This document shows, in pieces, positions 54,109 to 62,349 of a DNA stretch of 64,000 nucleotides. Origin of the DNA: Halococcus salsus (GTDB lineage: Archaea > Halobacteriota > Halobacteria > Halobacteriales > Halococcaceae); assembly GCF_009900715.1 (NCBI RefSeq), contig NZ_JAAAJC010000007.1:62001-126000 (forward strand), in the 5' to 3' direction. How positions within the stretch are numbered: position 1 is the stretch's first letter; every line of letters starts with the position of its first letter. The position numbers were made by a program, and so were the translations under genes. Under the pieces are notes generated by a model that worked only from the letters and a program-made list of their open reading frames with translations, did not search any database and was not told the DNA's origin.

Positions 54109-54362
54109 CCTCTCTTTTCACTGACTTTTGCATTCTCTTGGCCCGCGTAACCCCGGTCCTGAGTCGTTGCATCGTGTTGGCTGTGGGAGAGGGCGGGGTT
54201 ATGGGTAAAGTTACTGGTCCTTAATTAATCTAAGCACGAGTAATCTGCTTTAGCCCTGATTCCGCCGGTTACGGCTATCTCAGGTGCCTCAAGAGGTATT
54301 ATCGCCACTTATACACTGTGTAGAGGTGCATCGAATCTTGAGCGCTCCGCCAGACTTATTGC

Positions 54363-54378
54363 AGATTACGCATAATCT
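54363..54378. promoter_or_regulatory. Palindrome overlapping the TATA box of the wHTH/PIN pair
   Basis: AGATTA-CGCA-TAATCT, a perfect 6-base inverted repeat ending where a TATA-like CTATAAAC begins, about 20 bases before the ATG at 54398. Binding there would block TBP, so autoregulation by the winged-helix protein is likely. The rest of 54109-54362 shows no gene. Confidence 0.62.
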
Positions 54379-54397
54379 ATAAACAGAGCTTTCACCC

Positions 54398-54985
54398 ATG
54401 TCACAGACCGCTCCACGGGAGGAAGACAACATCGTTCGTGACTTTCTCTCGATCGCCGACCTTCTCGAAGAGACCCAGCTCGCTCGCATCTACACGCATG
54501 TCTACTGTGAAGACGAGGCGACCGTCGGCGAACTCATCGACGCTCTTGAGATTTCACAGGGGACAGCCTACACGTACGTGAACCAGCTCGTCGACGCTGG
54601 CGTTCTCACTTCGACGAGCGACACACAACCACAGCGGTACACAGCCGTCAATATCGAACTCACATTGACCGCCGACAACAAGCGTGAGTACACGATCTCA
54701 CCCGCTCTCATTGCCGCGGTCGCACGCCGGGCAAGTAACGAGACCATCGATTCGTATATCGACCGTCGTGGGATTCACGGCCTCGCGACCGCGCTCACCC
54801 ACGCCCTCGCTCGTGAACAGGGTGAAACCACTCACCGCCTCGTGGCCGAGGACCTCGAGATGTCGCCACTCGAAGCCGAGGTGATCCTCCAGGCTCTCCG
54901 ACCGGTCGTCCACGAACACTTCTCGCTCGAAGACTCCGGTGCCTCGCTCGCAGATGTGGTCGATGCCGAAAACCTCGACGAGTGA
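54398..54985 (+). CDS. Winged-helix regulator/antitoxin partnered with PIN protein
   Basis: A 195-residue protein with an N-terminal winged helix (EDEATVGELIDALEISQGTAYTYVNQLVDAGVLT) and a C-terminal helical part. Its stop overlaps the start of the PIN-like gene (GTGA at 54982-54985), a pattern typical of archaeal toxin-antitoxin or regulator-nuclease pairs. The palindrome over its TATA box supports self-control. Confidence 0.72.
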   Translation: MSQTAPREEDNIVRDFLSIADLLEETQLARIYTHVYCEDEATVGELIDALEISQGTAYTYVNQLVDAGVLTSTSDTQPQRYTAVNIELTLTADNKREYTISPALIAAVARRASNETIDSYIDRRGIHGLATALTHALAREQGETTHRLVAEDLEMSPLEAEVILQALRPVVHEHFSLEDSGASLADVVDAENLDE

Positions 54986-55503
54986 GCGTCCTCCACATTG
55001 CGGACACTGGGTTCTTCGTCGCGCTCGGAGCGCCCAACAATCAGCGCTATCGGCGGGTTCGAAGGTTCGCTCACCGAAACGAGATCATGTTCGTCGTTCC
55101 AGAACGTGTCTACGGAGAACTGACTACGACCGACACCAGCGAGAGTATCGAAATCGAAACGGTTCCGGTTGATGCTGCCATTGATGACGGATGGGTTCGC
55201 ATCGCTGAGCCACTGGATTACACGAACCCGGCCGTTTCGAAGACGATGGACGGCATTCAACGCTATATCGCGAATGCTGACGGTCGGCCAGCTGATGAGA
55301 TCGAGCGTGCTGACCCGGCTCTCGGTGCGCTCGCGATACAGGCACTCAGTTCAGGCGATGCGAGTCACGCCTATATCTACACCACCGATATTGCCGCCGG
55401 AGAGGGAGCAGAGACCGTTCTCACGAGTGAGGGGTATGGCGGCACAGTGACGTTCGTCAACGGCTTCAGATTCATCGACGACCTTCTAGACGAGCAGGAG
55501 TAA
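54982..55503 (+). CDS. PIN-like domain protein
   Basis: A 173-residue protein with PIN-type acidic positions: ADTGFFVALG near residues 7-16, VPERVYGEL (Glu), RADPALGALAIQAL (Asp) and YIYTTDIAAGEG (Asp). It is coupled to the upstream winged-helix gene. A toxin-like ribonuclease function is inferred; it lies outside the standard VapC length. Confidence 0.65.
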   Translation: MSVLHIADTGFFVALGAPNNQRYRRVRRFAHRNEIMFVVPERVYGELTTTDTSESIEIETVPVDAAIDDGWVRIAEPLDYTNPAVSKTMDGIQRYIANADGRPADEIERADPALGALAIQALSSGDASHAYIYTTDIAAGEGAETVLTSEGYGGTVTFVNGFRFIDDLLDEQE

Positions 55504-55618
55504 CGAGATTCTCTCCATGAGGCGAGAGGGTGAGTCCCGAGGACTGCCACCAACCGCTGAAGCCTCTCTCAACTCCGCAAAAACTAAGATAAGCAACCGT
55601 GATCTATCGGTAATGAGA

Positions 55619-55664
55619 GTCGCTTCTCATCCCAATATGTGTGGACGCCACACAGAGAAGCGAC
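55619..55664. repeat. Bipartite hairpin
   Basis: Outer arms GTCGCTTCTC (55619-55628) and GAGAAGCGAC (55655-55664) are perfectly inverted; an inner perfect hairpin TGTGTGG-ACG-CCACACA occupies 55638-55654. It is between the PIN gene and the acetyltransferase gene and could be a terminator for the first or an RNA element for the second. Confidence 0.6.
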
Positions 55665-55772
55665 CAGTTTCGCGGTAGCGGCCATTCGAGCGTCACTCGG
55701 CGGCCGGTCCCCGTTGCTCCCTCGTTTCTTCGCTCGTCTCACTCTCCGAGTAGCCGCTACCAACATATTGAC

Positions 55773-56381
55773 ATGGACCACGACACGCTGTTTCCGACAC
55801 GCATCGAAACTGACCGCCTCCTACTCGAACGCCTCTGCCACGACAACGTGGGTCTGCAGGAGTACTACCGTATCTGCTCGAACGATGAGGCTATCGACGA
55901 GGTCACTGAGTACGTCACATGGTCACCCCACGAGACGCTCAAAGAGACCAAAGAGTACATCGACACCGTCGAATCCGAGTGGAACGACGGCGACGGAGCT
56001 TCGTACCTCATTCGACCGGTTTCACCGGACACCGACGAGATCGTCGGAGCAGCCGGGCTAAGCATCGATTGGGATCGCCGGGCGGGGACACTCGGCACAT
56101 GGCTCCGCAAACCCTACTGGGGGCGGGGCTACTCGGGTGAGCGCGCGACCGCACTCATCAGCCTCGCGTTCGAGCAACTTGATCTCGACGTCATCGAGGT
56201 GAGTCATCACCCTGACAACGACAAGTCACAGCGTGCGATCGAGAAATACATCGAGGCGCACGGTGGCCGACGAGATGGTGTCCTCCGAAACGGTCTGGTC
56301 TATCAAGATGGCACCGTCGTCGATATCGCCCACTACAGCATCACGCGAGATGAGTATCGGGAGGCGGCTGAAACTGAGTAG
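55773..56381 (+). CDS. GNAT acetyltransferase, RimJ/RimL-like
   Basis: A 202-residue protein opening with the RimJ/L pattern TRIETDRLLLERL, with IVGAAGLSIDWDRRAGTLGTWLRKPYWGRGYSGERATALI containing the acetyl-CoA loop (RGYSGE) and DNDKSQRAIEKY near the end. ATG 55773 is chosen because the conserved opening follows directly. It probably acetylates a protein N-terminus or small amine; target unknown. Confidence 0.85.
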   Translation: MDHDTLFPTRIETDRLLLERLCHDNVGLQEYYRICSNDEAIDEVTEYVTWSPHETLKETKEYIDTVESEWNDGDGASYLIRPVSPDTDEIVGAAGLSIDWDRRAGTLGTWLRKPYWGRGYSGERATALISLAFEQLDLDVIEVSHHPDNDKSQRAIEKYIEAHGGRRDGVLRNGLVYQDGTVVDIAHYSITRDEYREAAETE

Positions 56382-56474
56382 TCACCGCAGATGCGAAGCG
56401 CCACGGCCAGCAGATCGTCGTCCCACGACCCTCCGCCCCACGTTTTTTGATGGTTCTACTCAGAGTGGTAGATA

Positions 56475-56705
56475 TGAGAAGACGAGATCGTAATCCTCTG
56501 TTTCCGCGTAGCGTTCGTTTATAGAGCGGGCTCGCTGGAGTGGCATTGCCGTAACTATCAGACGGTCTGAATCTAAAGCTACCGGTGAGTGAGATATGGC
56601 TACGGTAACTCACAACTCACTGAATAGAATAGGGTGGCCACAATCGAATTCGATTACTATCAGCTACAGCAGGAATGATGGAAAACGAATAGCTTCAGCT
56701 AGCGA
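56475..56705 (-). pseudogene. Duplicated 5' end and upstream region of the AddB-like gene
   Basis: Closely matches 35455-35665. The AddB-like start (ATG at 56546) and about 22 codons are preserved (MPLQRARSIN then ERYAETEDYDLV), after which the frame diverges to a stop. The upstream intergenic part also matches, for example TCTGAATCTAAAGCTACCGG and GATTACTATCAGCTACAG. It is a remnant next to the aldo/keto reductase gene. Confidence 0.8.
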
Positions 56706-57511
56706 TTCCAGGGTGCGTAATCCCGGTCAATGATGCGCTTTTCGCGCTCGATTTCATCTATCTGGACGATATCCTCATCGCTCAAGTTGAGTTCCTGAGC
56801 GGCGAGATTGTCGTGGAGATGACCTAGACTAGATGCCTTCGGGATTACGGCGACATTGTCTTTTGAAAGAAGCCAGGCGAGGCTCACCTGTGCTGGTGAT
56901 GCATCGTGACGCTGCGCAATTTCTTGAATTTCTGGGACATCGAATACTGCTCCTTGTGCTAAGGGACAGAACGCAACGATCCACTGGTCGTGGTCTTGGG
57001 CGTATGCAACGAGCTCCTCCTGCTGAAGAAGCGGATGCATCTCGATTTGGTTCGCGAACAGTGGCGAATCGAGAACTTCCTGTGCGCGATTGAGCTGGTG
57101 AGGTTCGAAATTACAGACGCCAACGCGTTCGATCTTTCCCTTCTCTCGGAGTTCGTCAAAGGCGCCAAGGGTGGTTTCTGGGTCGTATAGGTCAGCCGGC
57201 CAGTGCACATACAGCAGATCGATATAGTCTGTACCCAGTCGATCAAGGCTACCTTCGACGCCGCTTAGTATATCCTCGTGCTCTGGACCCGGTTCCACCT
57301 CGTGAACTGTCTTTGTCGCCAGGAAGATGTCCTCCCGGGGCACTTCGGATTGGTCAATTCCCTCCCCAATATACTCCTCGTTTCCATACACTTCAGCCGT
57401 ATCAATAGCCCGATAGCCTGCATCAAGTGCTTGAGACACGTTTTCTCGCCACTGCTCTCGGTTCTCTTCGGAGTAAGTCCCTAGCCCAATCCGCTGAAAG
57501 TCTGCGGGCAT
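56699..57511 (-). CDS. Aldo/keto reductase (paralogue 2)
   Basis: A 270-residue AKR. The tetrad is seen as AIDTAEVYGNE, ATKTVH and YVHWP, and VIPKASSLGHLHDN forms part of the cofactor site. It is clearly paralogous to the gene at 17948-18754 (shared EMHPLxQQEELVAYAQ and a final YAPWN/HAPWN) but less G+C rich. It sits inside the second copy of the duplicated flanks, next to the transporter operon. Possibly metabolises the imported carboxylate or a related carbonyl compound. Confidence 0.9.
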   Translation of the reverse strand: MPADFQRIGLGTYSEENREQWRENVSQALDAGYRAIDTAEVYGNEEYIGEGIDQSEVPREDIFLATKTVHEVEPGPEHEDILSGVEGSLDRLGTDYIDLLYVHWPADLYDPETTLGAFDELREKGKIERVGVCNFEPHQLNRAQEVLDSPLFANQIEMHPLLQQEELVAYAQDHDQWIVAFCPLAQGAVFDVPEIQEIAQRHDASPAQVSLAWLLSKDNVAVIPKASSLGHLHDNLAAQELNLSDEDIVQIDEIEREKRIIDRDYAPWNR

Positions 57512-57803
57512 ATCCCGAATCGTTCGAGCTATGCTATTTTAATAATAATGGTTGGCGAAAAACTATTTCTAATCGATTCTCCACTTGGATCTGCCTGCTC
57601 TCCGAAGAGACACTACCTTCGAACTTATTTCATTGCGTTTCTCGCAATCTTCTTACTTTTCAATTCTTCAATTATCAAAATTCAAGGTGCAACTACCGAT
57701 GATACGCCGTTGTGACATCCTCTTCTTGCAGTATTCTATAATGGTTATGCGGGATATACCCTGATCGTTAGAACTTTATTTGAGCAGTAAACCTCTGTAA
57801 GGT
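57512..57803. promoter_or_regulatory. A/T-rich divergent intergenic region
   Basis: About 290 bases between the divergent aldo/keto reductase and tctC genes, clearly A/T-rich, holding both promoters. A TATA-like CTTTATTTG lies about 32 bases before the tctC ATG, and TTTTAATAATAAT lies about 20 bases upstream of the reductase start. No ORF of note. Confidence 0.5.
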
Positions 57804-58934
57804 ATGGGTGACAATCACAATACTCGTGGCCGTCGTAAGTTTTTGAAGTCAGTCGCTGGTGGGTCTGGTGTAGCACTGACTGTTTTCAGTGGATGTCTCA
57901 GTGGAGGAGGCGGAGGGAGTGAAAGTGGAACTGGAAACAGCAGTACCAGCGGTGACAGCAGTGGAGGAAGTGCTAATAGTACCAGTGGCGGTTCCAGCAC
58001 TAATAGTGGAACGCAGAGTGGGAGTTCCTCCTCGCTTCAGAACCTTCCGGATGGGAAAATCCAGATGATCGTACCGTGGGCGGCAGGTGGTGGTACTGAT
58101 CGGACTGCCCGAAAACTAGCATCAGAAGCGAAGAAAAAGAGCGACTCCTCGTTCTACGTGTCGAATATCACGGGAGGAAGCGGCAGTGCTGGTTTCCGAC
58201 GAGCAGCGAACGCTGAACCGGATGGAACAACCATGGGTGTTCTCACCGTCGAGATCTGTACCATCTCTCATATCGGCATCTCCGACGTTACTCCCGAAGG
58301 ATTTGCTCCAGTAATTCAGTACAACTTCGATCCAGCGGCACTGACGGTTTCCAAAGATGCTCCATACGATACTGTAGAGGGGTTCGTCGATTACGCCAAG
58401 AACAAGAGCGATGGGCCGGTGAAGATTTCGAACTCCGGAATCGGAGCGATCTGGCATCTCTCTGCGGCCAAATTTGCACAACAAGTTGGCATCAGCGATA
58501 GCGTTCAGCACATCGGCTATGAGGGCGGTGCACCGGCCATAAAAGCAGTTGTCGGTGGAGAAGTAGATGCTACAGCAGCAAGTGCTGCTGAAGTAGCCCC
58601 ACAGGTCAAAGATGGGCCTCTCAAGACACTTGGCGTCATGGGCGAGAATCGGGTTAACCTCTTACCAGACGTAAAAACCTTCCAACAGCAAGGTTTCGAC
58701 GTGAAGATCGGCGCATGGCGGGGGCTAGGTGTCCCTGCAGAGACACCAAAGCCAAAGGTGCAGGCACTCGCTAATCTGTTTTCATCAATCTACGATTCCA
58801 AAAGCTTCCAGAGCTTCATGAAAAACAACGGATTTGGGATGGTCTATCGGAACTCCAATCAGTTCGGTCAGTTCATGTCCTCCGAATACGACCGATTCGG
58901 GAACCTCATCAACCGACTTGATCTGAACAAATGA
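57804..58934 (+). CDS. tctC: TctC-like substrate-binding lipoprotein of a tripartite tricarboxylate transporter
   Basis: A 376-residue Tat-exported protein: RGRRKFLKSVAGG twin-arginine signal, hydrophobic stretch and lipobox FSGC with Cys near residue 32, then a Ser/Gly-rich linker typical of haloarchaeal lipoproteins. The Bug/TctC fold follows, opening with GKIQMIVPWAAGGGTDRTAR and containing NITGGSGSAGFRRAANAEPDGTT. It captures a carboxylic acid such as citrate outside the cell. First gene of the tctCBA operon. Confidence 0.9.
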   Translation: MGDNHNTRGRRKFLKSVAGGSGVALTVFSGCLSGGGGGSESGTGNSSTSGDSSGGSANSTSGGSSTNSGTQSGSSSSLQNLPDGKIQMIVPWAAGGGTDRTARKLASEAKKKSDSSFYVSNITGGSGSAGFRRAANAEPDGTTMGVLTVEICTISHIGISDVTPEGFAPVIQYNFDPAALTVSKDAPYDTVEGFVDYAKNKSDGPVKISNSGIGAIWHLSAAKFAQQVGISDSVQHIGYEGGAPAIKAVVGGEVDATAASAAEVAPQVKDGPLKTLGVMGENRVNLLPDVKTFQQQGFDVKIGAWRGLGVPAETPKPKVQALANLFSSIYDSKSFQSFMKNNGFGMVYRNSNQFGQFMSSEYDRFGNLINRLDLNK

Positions 58935-59470
58935 GCCCGGCCCAGGAGGGGTCGGAAGAGGTGAGAGCAATACGTCTCTCACACACGGACGAAGTGGCCT
59001 CGATATTGCTTTGTTTGATGGCGATCGGGGTCTTCTTCGTTAGTCGCGGCTTCCCAGAAAGCCCTACCAGTGCCCCTGATCCCGCGTTCTTCCCGCGAGT
59101 CATTGCTGGTGGGATCGCGCTACTAGCCGTCATCCAGTTTGGGTCCGCTCTCTCTAGTGACGAGACACGCGTGGTAACAGTAACCACGAGAAAGGTTCGT
59201 CGGGTAGTCATACCGCTACTCTTCCTCGTTGGCTACGTGGTTCTCCTTCCCGTACTTGGGTTCATTATAGCCACTATCGCGTTTCTCCTGTTAGTGATGT
59301 ACTATTCGGGAGCACGTGACGTCCGCTTAACAATTCCCATAGCGCTCGTTGCGGGCGTCATTCTACAAAACCTATTTGTGGGGTTCTTGCACGTCCCACT
59401 GCCGACAGGAATGATTCCCATTCGAGAGTGGCTATCGCTAACAATAGTCAGTTTCTGGGTGCCTCTATGA
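58931..59470 (+). CDS. tctB: TctB-like small membrane subunit
   Basis: A 179-residue protein with four hydrophobic segments, including LLCLMAIGVFFVSRGFPES followed by the TctB-typical PDPAFFPRVIAGGIALLAV. ATG overlaps the tctC stop (ATGA at 58931-58934). It supports the large TctA permease in the membrane. Confidence 0.85.
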   Translation: MSPAQEGSEEVRAIRLSHTDEVASILLCLMAIGVFFVSRGFPESPTSAPDPAFFPRVIAGGIALLAVIQFGSALSSDETRVVTVTTRKVRRVVIPLLFLVGYVVLLPVLGFIIATIAFLLLVMYYSGARDVRLTIPIALVAGVILQNLFVGFLHVPLPTGMIPIREWLSLTIVSFWVPL

Positions 59471-60966
59471 GTCCATTAGCGAACCTGATCGACGCGATCG
59501 CCATCGTTTTCCAACCGATGCCGCTTTTGCTCATCACCATCGGCGTCGTTATCGGGATCACGATGGGGTCACTTCCGGGGATGACTGCCACGATGACGGT
59601 TGCTGTCCTCGTTTCGTTTACCTTCGGCATGGAACCAGTCCATGGGATGATGCTGCTTCTTGGAATCTATGGGGGCGCATTGTACGCCGGTTCGATCCCG
59701 GCCATTCTCATTCGGACGCCAGGGACTCCTAGCGCCGCCGCTACTGTCTTTGATGGATTTCCGCTCGCTCAGCAAGGTCGTGCGGGTGAAGCCATCACCG
59801 TCGCTACTGTCGCCTCATTCATTGGAGGCGTAGTCAGTGTGATCGTGCTTGCGCTGTTGTCCCCTCAAATCGCCTCATTCGCCCTTGACTTCGGCTCGCC
59901 AGAATTCTTCGCTCTCGCCGTCTTTGGACTTTCTATAATTGCAAGTGTCAGTGGCGATTCTTTGGTGAAGGGCCTTATCTCCGGTTTGCTGGGGATATTA
60001 CTCGCGACTGTCGGACTGGATCCAGTACTCTCCGCTCCACGGTTCACATTCGGCATTACAGCACTCACGTCCGGCATCCAATTCATTGCGGTAATGATCG
60101 GGCTGTTCGGCATCTCTGAAGGTCTGTATCGGTACCAACAAGGGCTCGGACGTAACGATACGACACAGAACATTACTAATCTCCTTCCCGGGAGAAACCT
60201 CCTCAAGAAGATCGCTCCGGTCACGCTTGGGTCCAGTGTTGTCGGTGCGATTGTCGGGGCTATTCCGGGAGCGGGTGGTGACATTGCATCATTTTTGACC
60301 TATAACGAATCGAAACGCTGGTTTGACGACGGTTCGTTCGGTAATGGCGATGTTCGCGGGGTAGCATCGGCAGAATCGGGGAACAATGCCAGTACTGGAG
60401 GTGCGTTGATCCCGACTCTTACTCTCGGGATCCCCGGCGATTCGGTTACAGCCATCCTCATTGGTGCACTAACGGTTCACGGAATTCGGCCGGGACCGGG
60501 TTTGTTTCGCAGCAATCCGGACCTCGTGTACTCTATATTTGTGGGCTTCTTTGTCGTCTACGTCTTCATTCTCGTCATTGGACTCATTGGTGCACGATTC
60601 TGGGCTCGAATTATCGATTTCCCTGCGAAATACCTCTGGCCAGTCATCTTCATCCTTTCTCTGGTCGGTGCGTACGCACTGCGAGGAAACCTGCTTGATG
60701 TGTGGGTTACGATCGGTGCCGGCGCGCTCGGGTACATCTTGCGAGTTGAAGATTACCCGCTTGCACCAATGGTTCTTGGACTCATCTTGGGTCCGATTGC
60801 GGAGGTCAATCTCCGACGCGCTCTTGAACTCTCCGGTGGTTCGTTAGACATCTTTTTCGAGAATACGTTCGCTTTGGTGATCCTACTTGCGACCGTTCTC
60901 TCGCTAGCCTACCCGATCGTACAACAGTGGCGTGGGTCGTCGAGTAGTAGTGCTGACGCTTCCTGA
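59467..60966 (+). CDS. tctA: TctA-like large permease subunit
   Basis: A 499-residue permease with about twelve helices and family signatures GSLPGMTATM, YGGALYAGSIPAILIRTPGTPSAAATVFDG and IPGAGGDIASFLTYNESKR, then ASTGGALIPTLTLGIPGDSVTAIL. ATG 59467 overlaps the tctB stop (ATGA), so the three genes are coupled. Proton- or sodium-driven uptake of a tri- or dicarboxylate is the family function; the substrate is unknown. Confidence 0.92.
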   Translation: MSPLANLIDAIAIVFQPMPLLLITIGVVIGITMGSLPGMTATMTVAVLVSFTFGMEPVHGMMLLLGIYGGALYAGSIPAILIRTPGTPSAAATVFDGFPLAQQGRAGEAITVATVASFIGGVVSVIVLALLSPQIASFALDFGSPEFFALAVFGLSIIASVSGDSLVKGLISGLLGILLATVGLDPVLSAPRFTFGITALTSGIQFIAVMIGLFGISEGLYRYQQGLGRNDTTQNITNLLPGRNLLKKIAPVTLGSSVVGAIVGAIPGAGGDIASFLTYNESKRWFDDGSFGNGDVRGVASAESGNNASTGGALIPTLTLGIPGDSVTAILIGALTVHGIRPGPGLFRSNPDLVYSIFVGFFVVYVFILVIGLIGARFWARIIDFPAKYLWPVIFILSLVGAYALRGNLLDVWVTIGAGALGYILRVEDYPLAPMVLGLILGPIAEVNLRRALELSGGSLDIFFENTFALVILLATVLSLAYPIVQQWRGSSSSSADAS

Positions 60967-61021
60967 ACTCTCACTCTCTTTGAGGGCGGGTTCGTGTATT
61001 CGGAGTCGTCGCTATTGACAT

Positions 61022-61070
61022 TCTCCCCCTCCGTGAACGGCGAGGATTTCCGATCGTGGTTGGGATATTA
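61022..61070. mobile_element. Decayed IS200/IS605-type end
   Basis: Contains CCTCCGTGAACGGCGAGG (61028-61045), an imperfect version of the hairpin CCCGCCGTGAACGGCGGG seen at 63698-63715 beside tnpB; the left arm has lost two bases. It lies after the tctA stop with no transposase gene, so it is a solo, eroded element end. Confidence 0.5.
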
Positions 61071-61139
61071 GGGTTTGAGGGTCGCCTGTTCTCGCGGGAG
61101 GAATCCTCTGGCGCGATAAGCGGAATAAATGTGTTACTC

Positions 61140-61547
61140 TCAGCGAGGTCGGGGTGCGTTTTCGTATTTGACCATCTTCTCAGGCTTGTCGGATATCGTC
61201 TCGTAGATACGCTGGAGCGTCTCCTCGGCCTTCAGCAGGTTGTGCTCGTCAAGGAACTCCCGACCTTCGTCGCTCAGACCGTAGAATTTCCATGGGTAGC
61301 CCTGCCGGTGTTCACCATCGGGGAGCGCAGCCTCTTCGACAATACCAGCGTCTATCAGTTTTTGAGTGTGTTTGTAGACGGTAGCATCGCTGAGGCTTGG
61401 ATTCAGCTCCTCGAGCTCGTACATTGAGGGGAGCTGTTCGGGGTGCTGGAGAATATTATTGAGGAGCGTGAATCGCGTCTGTTGGGTCACGAAGTGGAGG
61501 AGTTCATGTGATTCCATCCCCCCAACAGCACTCGCGTCGGTACTCAT
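61140..61547 (-). CDS. Winged-helix transcriptional regulator
   Basis: A 135-residue wHTH protein. MESHELLHFVTQQTRFTLLNNIL is the opening of a common haloarchaeal regulator family, followed by SLSDATVYKHTQKLIDAGIVEE (recognition helix) and a wing leading to YGLSDEGREFLDEH. ATG 61547 is preferred over the far-upstream frame start. Tandem palindromes lie 27 bases upstream of its start. It may control the tct operon or the divergent 61715 gene. Confidence 0.75.
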   Translation of the reverse strand: MSTDASAVGGMESHELLHFVTQQTRFTLLNNILQHPEQLPSMYELEELNPSLSDATVYKHTQKLIDAGIVEEAALPDGEHRQGYPWKFYGLSDEGREFLDEHNLLKAEETLQRIYETISDKPEKMVKYENAPRPR

Positions 61548-61573
61548 ACGAGCAACTACACACCGAATCGACA

Positions 61574-61599
61574 AGTAGTTTACTCTCAAGTAATTCACT
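61574..61599. promoter_or_regulatory. Tandem palindromes upstream of the wHTH regulator
   Basis: AGTAGTTTACT (61574-61584) and AGTAATTCACT (61589-61599) are similar inverted repeats, 15 bases centre to centre, in the divergent region 61548-61714. They are candidate operators for the adjacent regulator. Confidence 0.5.
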
Positions 61600-61714
61600 C
61601 CCGAGTAGATCACAGACTAGTTAACCAAATGATTCGATAGGTAAAACATATTCTTTGTGATACGCTATATGTGGTATATCTGATGAAGGGTCGCCAGTTC
61701 CTGATGAAATTCTC

Positions 61715-62224
61715 ATGAGTGCGAAAGAAGAGCTCGACCAAGACGAACTCTCGCTAGCGGATAACGAGGAGATTCTTCACGCAGTAGGCGAGCTCACACC
61801 GATCTACGAAAACGATCGGTCGTATTTCGTCCTCGGAAACTACGACCGGAAACCGATTCGGCGACTAAATTTAGTCGTTGATCGGCTCAATCGGCGTCAG
61901 GATGCCTACGCGTTCCGTATGGTGGATATCCGTGGAGAATGGGATAATAGCATCCAGAAGTTCTGTTTGATTGCCGATTTCGTCACGTATCTGGTCGGCG
62001 TCGCCGAAAAAGATCCCAGTGACTTTCTCGTTGAACAGGGCTTGCTCGTCGGGACAGTAGAGTACTTTGCGAAGAGTCATGTCCTCAAACGGGTCTACGA
62101 AGACGAAGAGCATCCGTTCGGATGGATGCAGGATGGTATTTTTGATCAATTCGAGAAAGAAGGCCGGCTTTACCGATGGCGCACTGAAGACGATCTCGTC
62201 GAAGTCGCCAAAGAGATCCCATGA
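61715..62224 (+). CDS. Conserved haloarchaeal hypothetical protein
   Basis: A 169-residue acidic protein with no membrane segment. Segments LTPIYENDRSYFVLGNYDRKPIRRL and FCLIADFVTYLVGVAEKDPSDFLVEQG look like a conserved alpha/beta domain, but I do not recognise the family. It is divergent from the wHTH gene, sharing the palindrome-bearing region. A TATA-like CTATATG lies about 45 bases before the ATG. Confidence 0.6.
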   Translation: MSAKEELDQDELSLADNEEILHAVGELTPIYENDRSYFVLGNYDRKPIRRLNLVVDRLNRRQDAYAFRMVDIRGEWDNSIQKFCLIADFVTYLVGVAEKDPSDFLVEQGLLVGTVEYFAKSHVLKRVYEDEEHPFGWMQDGIFDQFEKEGRLYRWRTEDDLVEVAKEIP

Positions 62225-62333
62225 TTGAGAAAGGTAGAAGAATACTCGTAGGGTAGCGTCTCACTATCTAACGTAAATACATCAGATCAACCGGCCTCTC
62301 TATCGGCTTCCATAGCTACCGAGTCAACTTCCC

Positions 62334-62349
62334 CGGCCTAAAGGCCGGT
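62334..62349. terminator. Hairpin at the 3' end of tnpB
   Basis: CCGGCC-TAAA-GGCCGG overlaps the tnpB stop codon. On the tnpB strand it forms the hairpin typical of the right end of IS200/IS605 elements, where the guide (omega) RNA is made. Confidence 0.6.
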
